NCBI GenBank assembly: GCA_045126355.1 | Contig: JBGVOE010000076.1 | Coordinates: 1-7,034 of the forward strand | Source: CAZSIA01 sp045126355 | GTDB taxonomy: Bacteria; Bacillota_I; Bacilli_A; Acholeplasmatales; Anaeroplasmataceae | DNA: 7,034 nucleotides | Direction of reading: 5' to 3' | Part shown: positions 1 through 4,462 of the stretch, piece after piece | Layout: every line of letters starts with the position of its first letter | Position numbering within the stretch: position 1 is the first letter of the stretch | Translations under genes and position numbers: made by a program | The notes under the pieces: model-generated | Seen by the model: only the letters and a program-made list of their open reading frames with translations | What the model was told of the DNA's origin: nothing | Databases searched by the model: none

Positions 1-80
1 CAAAACTCAGACTTTCTAAACCAAATAAAACAAAAGAACGAAGAGGTTTAGTCTTCGCTCTAGATTATTATTTAGCTTGA
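1..80 (+). CDS. C-terminal fragment of group II intron reverse transcriptase/maturase
   Basis: The reading frame enters from before the window; the first full codon is at 3-5 and TGA is at 78-80. About 25 residues are visible, ending RRGLVFALDYYLA. A basic stretch followed by GLV-x-(S/A)-L-x-DYY is how class C intron maturases commonly end, since they lack the C-terminal HNH endonuclease domain. The protein would splice the intron RNA and reverse-transcribe it at new sites. The identification rests mainly on the domain V and VI RNA immediately downstream, because the peptide is too short to be decisive alone. No catalytic residues are in view. Confidence 0.65.
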   Translation, partial: KLRLSKPNKTKERRGLVFALDYYLA

Positions 81-98
81 ATTTAAACTTATAAATTG

Positions 99-166
99 AA
101 CCGCCCATTGCCGAACGGCACGATGTGGTGGTGTGAGAGGGAAAAATCAAATTTTCTCTACTCGAT
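99..166 (+). ncRNA. Group II intron domains V and VI
   Basis: In domain V, CCGCC (101-105) pairs with GGTGG (127-131) and includes a CGC catalytic triad at 102-104 with a G-U wobble. CAT (106-108) pairs with ATG (123-125). TGCC (109-112) pairs with GGCA (117-120) across a GAAC tetraloop. The two-base bulge C121-G122 sits where the catalytic bulge belongs. T126 appears as an extra unpaired base, a small departure from the ideal fold. In domain VI, GAG (135-137) pairs with CTC (161-163) and AGGGAAAA (138-145) with TTTTCTCT (152-159). A160 is left bulged as the expected branch-point adenosine. Domain VI is therefore intact. Confidence 0.8.
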
Positions 167-204
167 CTTGGAAACAATGAACGTCAAAAACTTTGTCTTA
201 ACGA

Positions 205-279
205 CTAATCTTTATCTTCGCCATTAAGTATGTTGGAAATTAACACTAGGATAATGACCAACACAACAAGATATTCCAT
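205..279 (-). CDS. 24-residue single-span membrane peptide (unrecognised)
   Basis: ATG (279-277) to TAG gives a 24-residue peptide. It starts MEYLVVLVII, continues as a Leu/Ile/Val stretch through about residue 18, and ends in the acidic tail NGEDKD. This is one membrane span with a short polar tail. An AGGAAGG ribosome binding site lies about nine bases upstream. I do not recognise the family. Size and shape resemble membrane-acting type I toxins and other regulatory micropeptides, but no antisense RNA or antitoxin is visible, so that role is a guess. It overlaps a second small ORF in another frame (224-331) and shares its promoter. Ordinary ORF callers would miss it. Confidence 0.42.
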   Translation of the reverse strand: MEYLVVLVIILVLISNILNGEDKD

Positions 280-331
280 CTTGCACGTCCTTCCTACACG
301 TCCACCGTTTCCCGACGTGTTGAGTGTTCAT
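224..331 (-). CDS. 35-residue leader-like ORF overlapping the membrane peptide
   Basis: ATG (331-329) lies five bases after a perfect AGGAGG (337-342), the best ribosome binding site at this locus, and the frame runs to TAA at 226-224. The peptide begins MNTQHVGKRWTC, is polar with three cysteines, has no membrane span and matches nothing I know. Its reading frame covers the ribosome binding site and the first two-thirds of the 24-residue membrane ORF. Its likely role, if any, is as a translated leader that couples to or gates the inner ORF, as mok does for hok. This is inference. The peptide itself may not be functional. Confidence 0.3.
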   Translation of the reverse strand: MNTQHVGKRWTCRKDVQDGISCCVGHYPSVNFQHT

Positions 332-340
332 CGTTTCCTC

Positions 341-364
341 CTATGGTAGAATACACTACCATAG
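341..364 (-). promoter_or_regulatory. Perfect 9-bp inverted repeat at the start of the small-ORF transcript
   Basis: CTATGGTAG (341-349) and CTACCATAG (356-364) are perfect inverted copies around a 6-base spacer. The repeat sits between the -10 box and the AGGAGG site, on the inferred +1. It could be a repressor operator with half-sites about 15 bp apart. It could instead be a hairpin at the extreme 5' end of the mRNA that protects it and limits access to the adjoining ribosome binding site. There is no U-run, so it is not a terminator. I do not recognise the motif as a known regulator's box. Confidence 0.6.
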
Positions 365-369
365 TATGT

Positions 370-397
370 ATTATATATAGTTTTTTAATATTGTCAA
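370..397 (-). promoter_or_regulatory. Near-consensus sigma-A promoter for the small-ORF locus
   Basis: Read on the - strand, TTGACA (397-392), a 16-base spacer and TATAAT (375-370) make a textbook promoter. Transcription would start about 361-364, at the edge of the inverted repeat, some 30 bases before the first ATG. It is the strongest-looking promoter in the window. It supports the idea that the short ORFs below it are expressed. Confidence 0.75.
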
Positions 398-527
398 ATG
401 AGTAAATACGCCTTAGTTGTGCTGTTTTTCGAAAATATTTCTAATATTGATATTTTATTTTTAAAATTAGTTTTTATATGGTGTATTTTTTTGAAAAAAC
501 AAGATAAAACATTAATTTAAATATTTT
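398..527. other. AT-rich intergenic stretch with no gene seen
   Basis: This lies between the small-ORF promoter and the stop codon of the phosphoesterase gene. It is AT-rich, with short palindromes only, such as TTTTCGAAAA at 426-435. No ORF with a ribosome binding site, no RNA gene and no convincing terminator for the phosphoesterase gene were found. Confidence 0.5.
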
Positions 528-1490
528 TTAACTATAAATTCTTTTGATATTAATAGTGTTGTCTAATGTAATTGTATATAAAGTTCCACCATTCATATGT
601 CTATTATAGTAAGTTGTTCTTCCTGTTTTTAGTCCGTAACAAAACATGATGTCATTGTAGTTTATTACTAATGTATTTATATGATCGTGACCATAAACAA
701 ACATCTTTGTGCTTTTTAATTCTAATGCTTTTTCATATATTCCAGGATCTGTTTTTTGTAAAGATAAATCTTCATACATACTACCATAACCAATATTGTT
801 ATCTTTAAGATATGCTTCATATGCCTTAGCTAATCCTTTTGGTGGAATATGTGAAAATAAAATGCTTGGTATTATTTTATTGTTAGAAGTAGTAATTTGA
901 TTTATCGTATCTTCATACCAGGTGATATGATCTATTGTAAAGCCATCATGTTTACTATCTGTAAAAATTAATGAATAAATAACTTCATTATTTCTTTCAA
1001 TATTATAATAATAGTTTCCATTATGATCTTTAACATTCCCTGTTTTAAATAATCCATATTTTGTATTTTCATATACTTCATTTTGTTTTTCGATTGGAAC
1101 CTTTACTACATAATCATGATTACCATAGATAAGTGCCCAAGGAAGTTCGAATGAATCCATAAATGTAGCAAATTTATTTAATAGTCTTTCATCAGCTTTA
1201 GAAGTAATATTGTCTCCTGTTAAAACTAATAAGTCTGGCTGTGCTTTTTTTATTGTGTTTTTAACAATATCAAAAGCATATCCAGCAAATAAAAAATTAC
1301 TTACTTGAATATCTGTTAATTGTAATATTTTTATTTCTTTATTTTCTTTAGTTTTTAATAAATTATTTTCTTTATCTACTATTAAATTTGAAGTATATGT
1401 ATTTGTATTTATTAAAGAAGTAGGAACATATATTAAAAACCCAAGTCCTAAAGAAATAATAATTAATAGTATAGTTATAAATCTCTTCAA
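528..1490 (-). CDS. Membrane-anchored calcineurin-like metallophosphoesterase
   Basis: This is a predicted two-metal phosphoesterase of 320 residues, probably facing the outside of the cell. One N-terminal span (about residues 4-23, after KR) acts as an anchor. The metal-site motifs appear in order: TDIQ (D60, Q62), GDN (D93, N94), GNHD (N124, H125), SHIPP (H214) and GHDH (H268, H270). The first motif is D-x-Q instead of the common D-x-H, a substitution known in some branches of the superfamily. The substrate is unknown. I chose the TTG at 1490-1488 because AAGGAG lies ten bases upstream (1501-1506). The in-frame ATG at 1526 falls inside a terminator hairpin and has no ribosome binding site. 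It follows the flavin-reductase-like gene on the same strand and is probably cotranscribed through that hairpin. Confidence 0.88.
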   Translation of the reverse strand: MKRFITILLIIISLGLGFLIYVPTSLINTNTYTSNLIVDKENNLLKTKENKEIKILQLTDIQVSNFLFAGYAFDIVKNTIKKAQPDLLVLTGDNITSKADERLLNKFATFMDSFELPWALIYGNHDYVVKVPIEKQNEVYENTKYGLFKTGNVKDHNGNYYYNIERNNEVIYSLIFTDSKHDGFTIDHITWYEDTINQITTSNNKIIPSILFSHIPPKGLAKAYEAYLKDNNIGYGSMYEDLSLQKTDPGIYEKALELKSTKMFVYGHDHINTLVINYNDIMFCYGLKTGRTTYYNRHMNGGTLYTITLDNTINIKRIYS

Positions 1491-1517
1491 TTTATCTTCA
1501 CTCCTTAAATTTAAGAG

Positions 1518-1543
1518 AAAAAACATTGCAAAATATGCAATGT
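1518..1543 (-). terminator. Intercistronic intrinsic terminator or attenuator hairpin
   Basis: On the - strand, a perfect 8-bp stem (ACATTGCA and TGCAATGT, 5-base loop) begins one base after the TAA of the flavin-reductase-like gene. A run of six T (1523-1518) follows. The ribosome binding site of the phosphoesterase gene lies only 11 bases further on, leaving no room for a separate promoter. Partial readthrough is therefore the likely way that gene is transcribed. Confidence 0.7.
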
Positions 1544-1544
1544 C

Positions 1545-2483
1545 TTATTTGTTTTTCTTTTCTTTTTTCTCTTTACTGCGTTTGTCATTAATTATCTTCA
1601 TGTGTTCTTCAGTAATTAATTCAACGTTATTTTCAAGTGCCCATGCAACGCATCCTTTTAATACTAATGGTAAGAATACTCTTGGAACAGCTAATACTGT
1701 TTGTAGGGCTTCGTCTGTAAATTTAATCTTATCATGAACTCTATCTGCGGCATATCTTACTGAAGCAAGTGAAGCTTCTCTTGGTTGTAATAATTCAGCA
1801 CGCATTTTTGTTTTCTTATGATACCAGAAGTTTTTACTATCTCTATATCCATAGTCTACTGGTAAGTTAGGGAAGTCTTTAGCTCTTACACCGTTGATGA
1901 TTGCGTCGCTATATTTTTTCTTCATTAAGATTCTATCAACTTTTAAAATGAAGTGTGCACCGAATTTACTAGTAATACCATTGAAGTCATGATATGGTCC
2001 TTCATAACCATTTAATTCACCTGGTAAATCAACGTCAGCTCCATCTAATTCTCTAACCCAACTACATTCAATAACTTGCATTGCTTCAGATAATACTTGA
2101 GGACGAATATCTTCTGGGTTTTCTTCTTGGATTTGACTCATTTCTAATTTGAAATTACATTTTGGCATTTTTTCTTGTGGTGTATCACCAGGCCAAGAAA
2201 GTTTTACTGCTTCATGGAAATATTTCGCTTCATCAGTAATAAAGTTTAATGCACATTTACCATTTCTTAAAATGTTTTGTGCAGTGTTAGATGAGTTTCT
2301 ACAACATAATAACATTGCATAATAACCTTTACCAGCTACATAGTAAGGTTGAACTAGTGAATATGGCCCTAAGTTTGTGCTGCCATCTTCACATAATGTT
2401 GAAATGATAACTGTTGGCATTGGGAAGTATAGTGATGTTTGATAGAAGTTATCAACAACTCTTAGATTTTCAAAACTACTCAT
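1545..2483 (-). CDS. Flavin-reductase-like split-barrel protein with PCP_red-like C-terminus
   Basis: This is a predicted cytoplasmic flavoprotein of 312 residues with no signal peptide or membrane span. Residues about 18-190 resemble the flavin reductase-like FMN-binding split barrel. The pattern is PTVIIST..DG..NLGPYS (23-42), a CCRNSSNTAQNI segment (60-71) where these proteins contact flavin phosphate, and KCALNFI. The reaction is unknown; members reduce free flavins or use bound FMN. Residues about 252-301 (FTDEALQ, VPRVFLPLVLKG, ALENN, ITEEHM) resemble the small PCP_red domain (EA...VP.f.R......A...G...IT.E), known from protochlorophyllide reductase subunits and found in other proteins. 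A Lys-rich tail follows. AGGAGA (2493-2498) sits nine bases before the ATG. A tRNA gene lies 28 bases upstream on the same strand and may share its transcript. Confidence 0.82.
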   Translation of the reverse strand: MSSFENLRVVDNFYQTSLYFPMPTVIISTLCEDGSTNLGPYSLVQPYYVAGKGYYAMLLCCRNSSNTAQNILRNGKCALNFITDEAKYFHEAVKLSWPGDTPQEKMPKCNFKLEMSQIQEENPEDIRPQVLSEAMQVIECSWVRELDGADVDLPGELNGYEGPYHDFNGITSKFGAHFILKVDRILMKKKYSDAIINGVRAKDFPNLPVDYGYRDSKNFWYHKKTKMRAELLQPREASLASVRYAADRVHDKIKFTDEALQTVLAVPRVFLPLVLKGCVAWALENNVELITEEHMKIINDKRSKEKKEKKNK

Positions 2484-2511
2484 TTTTAATTATCTCCTTT
2501 GATTTTACGTT

Positions 2512-2586
2512 TGGCATCCCCAGCAGGAATCGAACCTGCAACTAGCCCTTAGGAGGGGCTTGTTATATCCATTTAACTATGAGGAC
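2512..2586 (-). tRNA. trnR: tRNA-Arg (anticodon CCU)
   Basis: This 75-base cloverleaf is complete. The acceptor stem GTCCTCA/TGGGGAT includes G-U pairs at positions 1-72 and 5-68. The D-arm GTTA/TAAC has an 8-base loop. The anticodon arm AGCCC-CTCCTAA-GGGCT has the anticodon CCT at 2553-2551. The T-arm is GCAGG-TTCGATT-CCTGC, the discriminator is G, and CCA is genomically encoded (2514-2512). It reads AGG codons. A TATAAT box lies just upstream, and no terminator separates it from the flavoprotein gene downstream. Confidence 0.96.
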
Positions 2587-2597
2587 GTACTAAGGAT

Positions 2598-2603
2598 ATT
2601 ATA
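2598..2603 (-). promoter_or_regulatory. -10 box of the tRNA-Arg transcript
   Basis: TATAAT on the - strand ends 11 bases before the first tRNA base, placing the transcript start near 2591. No good -35 hexamer is seen at 16-18 bases upstream; TTAACA occurs but only 13 bases away. It is the only promoter-like element seen ahead of the tRNA-flavoprotein-phosphoesterase series. Confidence 0.5.
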
Positions 2604-2657
2604 TCATAAAAGTATATGTTAATGATTATATTATTTTTATTTTTAAAGTTTATATTG

Positions 2658-2663
2658 TATAAT
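2658..2663 (+). promoter_or_regulatory. -10 box for the ABC transporter operon
   Basis: A perfect TATAAT lies 25 bases before the ATG at 2689. The -35 region (around 2635-2640, TTTTAT) is weak. It forms a divergent promoter region with the tRNA gene. Confidence 0.5.
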
Positions 2664-2688
2664 AATTAACGAAAGAATGGTGGTTATA

Positions 2689-3597
2689 ATGAAGAAGATA
2701 TTATGTTTTATTGTAATATGTCTATCTATAATCTTTACTTTATCTTGTAGTAAAGAAGAAGATAGTAAAGTTACAATAATTACACCATATGGTATTCCTT
2801 TTATTTCTGTTGCGAGGCTAACTAATGATAAAAGTGTAAGTATAGAAGCAGTAAGCGGAGCGGAACATTTACAATCTGCCTTATCAAGCGCTTCTTATGA
2901 TATCGTTATTGCGCCTATTAATTTAGGAGCTAATTTATATAATGCGGGTAAAAGTAATTATAAAATAGCTTCTGTCATAACTAGTAATAACGCATATATT
3001 GTAAGTATAGTAGAAGATCCATTAAATAGTATTGATGACTTAATAGATAAAGAGATTATGGCTTTTGGTAAAAATGGTATTCCAGGTAGTTTAATTAGAA
3101 AGTTATATCAAGATAATGATTTCCTAGATATAAATAATTTAGATAATAATTTCTTTGATAGTAGTGCTAGTGTTTATGGAATGTTTAAGGGTAGTGATAC
3201 TATTAAATACGCACTTATGAGTGAACCAGAAATAACTAAATTAAAAATAAAAGATAATATTAATGTTAATACTTTAGATTTATGTAGTTTACTTAATATA
3301 GATTTCGTTCCTCAAGCATGTATTTTTGTTAAAGAAAAATCAGATAGAATTGATAATGTTTTAAAAAAGATTGAAAAAAATATAAATTACTTAAATTTAA
3401 ATAATAGTAAGTATAGCCAAGAAATTATTTCTATAGATAAAAGTCTATCTTCTATGGGACTAGATGTTTTAACAAAGTCTTTGGCTAAGGCTAATATTTG
3501 TTACAAAGAAGCAAGTAGTTGTAAAAGTGATATTGAGAATATTTTATTAATCTTAAATTGTAAGGCGGTTTTACCTAATGAAGAATTCTACTACTAA
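2689..3597 (+). CDS. ABC transporter solute-binding lipoprotein, substrate unknown
   Basis: This 302-residue periplasmic-binding-protein-like lipoprotein captures a solute outside the membrane for the permease encoded next. The signal peptide MKKILCFIVIC ends in TLSC, a loose lipobox, with C20 as the lipidation site; SKEE follows. The body looks like the SsuA/TauA/ThiY class. It has VTIITPYGIPFISVARL (about 27-43), then a DIVIAPINLGANLY segment (about 71-84) and SIDDLIDKEIMAFG (about 114-127), the usual 'L.dL.gK.i.f' hinge. I chose the ATG at 2689 because GGTGG lies five bases upstream and it gives a normal signal peptide. An in-frame ATG at 2677 would add MVVI with a poor site. Sulfonate, nitrate, thiamine precursor or another small solute are all possible. 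The gene overlaps the permease gene by 20 bases. Confidence 0.82.
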   Translation: MKKILCFIVICLSIIFTLSCSKEEDSKVTIITPYGIPFISVARLTNDKSVSIEAVSGAEHLQSALSSASYDIVIAPINLGANLYNAGKSNYKIASVITSNNAYIVSIVEDPLNSIDDLIDKEIMAFGKNGIPGSLIRKLYQDNDFLDINNLDNNFFDSSASVYGMFKGSDTIKYALMSEPEITKLKIKDNINVNTLDLCSLLNIDFVPQACIFVKEKSDRIDNVLKKIEKNINYLNLNNSKYSQEIISIDKSLSSMGLDVLTKSLAKANICYKEASSCKSDIENILLILNCKAVLPNEEFYY

Positions 3598-4327
3598 AAG
3601 TAATAAAGTATTTTTAATACTAGGTGTAGTATTTATATTTTTATTATGGGAGTTATTAAGCTTAATATCACAAAATGATTTTATTGTTCCTAGTATCTCA
3701 AATACTATGAAAGCACTAGGAGAAATACTTACTAAAAGCGATACTTATGATATATTATTTAGTACAATTTTAAGATTATTATCTTCAATTACTATTTGTT
3801 TTATTTTAGCACTTACTTTAGCCGTTTTTTCGAATATTAATGAAAGAGTAAAATACTTTTTAAAACCCTTAATTTCGCTTCTTAAAACATTACCAGTAGC
3901 TACAATTATAATTATGTTGTTGGTTATGATTGGAAGAAGTATTGCACCATATTTTATTGTTGGTCTTGTTGTATTACCACTAATATACGAGATTGTTTTA
4001 AATGCTTTAGAGGCTATTGATAAAGATATAATTGATGAAGTAAAAATGGTTTCAAGTGGTAAAGACTTTACAGTGTTAAAAAGGATATATCTACCACTAA
4101 CAACTCCTTATTTACTAACATCTTTAATTCAAGCTTTTGGTTTAGGGCTTAAAGTTTTAGTAATGGCTGAGTTTATTGCGGAAACTAAAAATTCAATTGG
4201 TGAAGTTATTCGTTTTTATAAAAATGAAGCTTTAACAGAATATGTTTTTGCTTGGACTATAATATTAGTATTATTTATTTTATTAATAGATTTATTACTT
4301 CATTATATAAAGAAGAAAATATTATAA
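3578..4327 (+). CDS. ABC transporter permease (SsuC/TauC-like)
   Basis: This 249-residue inner-membrane channel subunit works with the preceding binding protein. It has about six spans (roughly residues 10-30, 63-85, 100-118, 122-144, 177-200 and 222-244). The cytoplasmic EAA loop that docks the ATPase is present at about 154-173: EVKMVSSG, then RIYLPL. The early VPSISNTM segment (37-44) matches the 'lPsP..v' that opens this permease class. AGGCGG nine bases before the ATG, inside the upstream gene, suggests translational coupling. The expected third gene, an ATP-binding subunit, is missing: a strong terminator follows at once. The ATPase must be encoded elsewhere or shared. Class assignment is firm; the substrate is unknown. 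Confidence 0.87.
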   Translation: MKNSTTKSNKVFLILGVVFIFLLWELLSLISQNDFIVPSISNTMKALGEILTKSDTYDILFSTILRLLSSITICFILALTLAVFSNINERVKYFLKPLISLLKTLPVATIIIMLLVMIGRSIAPYFIVGLVVLPLIYEIVLNALEAIDKDIIDEVKMVSSGKDFTVLKRIYLPLTTPYLLTSLIQAFGLGLKVLVMAEFIAETKNSIGEVIRFYKNEALTEYVFAWTIILVLFILLIDLLLHYIKKKIL

Positions 4328-4331
4328 TTTT

Positions 4332-4366
4332 ACTCCTGATTTCAGTTTGAAATTGGGAGTTTTTTA
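4332..4366 (+). terminator. Intrinsic terminator of the ABC transporter operon
   Basis: A 12-bp stem (4332-4343 with 4349-4360, including two G-U pairs) with loop AGTTT is followed by seven T (4360-4366). It starts four bases after the permease stop codon. Confidence 0.9.
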
Positions 4367-4369
4367 TTA

Positions 4370-4413
4370 AAACACGCAAGAAACACGAAAAAAAGACGAA
4401 AGAAACACGAAAT
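4370..4413 (+). repeat. Four tandem 11-bp direct repeats upstream of the HTH-ATPase gene
   Basis: The units are AAACACGCAAG (4370-4380), AAACACGAAAA (4381-4391), AAAGACGAAAG (4392-4402) and AAACACGAAAT (4403-4413). The consensus is AAACACGAAAR, with an exact 11-base period and no spacers. One helical turn per unit puts every CACG core on the same DNA face, and the A-tracts recur in phase, which favours curvature. The array begins just after the upstream terminator and ends two bases before the -35 box. This is the position of an operator or activator array, probably for the helix-turn-helix protein encoded downstream (inference). Confidence 0.88.
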
Positions 4414-4415
4414 AA

Positions 4416-4444
4416 TTGAATGTTTATTGAAAAAGTGGTATATT
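4416..4444 (+). promoter_or_regulatory. Promoter of the HTH-ATPase gene
   Basis: TTGAAT (4416-4421), a 17-base spacer and TATATT (4439-4444) form a good sigma-A promoter directly after the 11-bp repeats. The predicted start near 4451 leaves a leader of about a dozen bases, so the ribosome binding site GAGG (4451-4454) would lie at the very 5' end of the message. Confidence 0.65.
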
Positions 4445-4462
4445 TAAGTTGAGGCGATAATT

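Larger units (their letters stand above)
1..166 (+). mobile_element. 3' end of a group II intron (bacterial class C-like), cut by window edge
   Basis: This is a self-splicing retroelement, of which only the 3' end is visible. In order, it shows the tail of the intron-encoded reverse transcriptase (stop at 78-80), a short linker, a domain V hairpin (about 101-131) and a domain VI hairpin (135-163) ending in CTACTCGAT. The stretch GTGGTGGTGTGAGAGG followed by CTACTCGAT is typical of class C intron ends, which commonly insert downstream of transcription terminators (family knowledge). The 3' splice site is inferred near 166, because these introns end in a purine-pyrimidine such as AT. The bulk of the intron and its 5' exon lie before the window, so completeness and mobility cannot be judged. 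Confidence 0.8.

Noticed and set aside
177..228. 16-codon + strand ORF just after the intron end
   Set aside because: It has only a weak GGAA upstream, no promoter and an unremarkable peptide; the - strand signals in this patch are far better.
432..456. Hairpin AAAATAT/ATATTTT as terminator of the phosphoesterase gene
   Set aside because: It is all A-T, has an 11-base loop, lacks a U-run on the - strand and lies over 70 bases past the stop codon.
1491..1526. Longer phosphoesterase start at the ATG at 1526
   Set aside because: It would begin inside a perfect terminator stem with no Shine-Dalgarno. The TTG at 1490 has AAGGAG at proper spacing and starts directly before the membrane anchor.
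1540..1737. 65-codon open frame on the + strand
   Set aside because: It lies wholly opposite the 3' part of the well-supported flavoprotein gene, lacks a ribosome binding site, and its hydrophobic start is the complement of the Lys-rich tail.
2677..2688. Upstream ATG for the solute-binding lipoprotein
   Set aside because: It adds MVVI before a normal MKK signal peptide and has a poor ribosome site. GGTGG favours the ATG at 2689.
4370..4413. CRISPR-like array
   Set aside because: The units are 11 bases with no spacers and no cas genes nearby. They are tandem direct repeats at a promoter.
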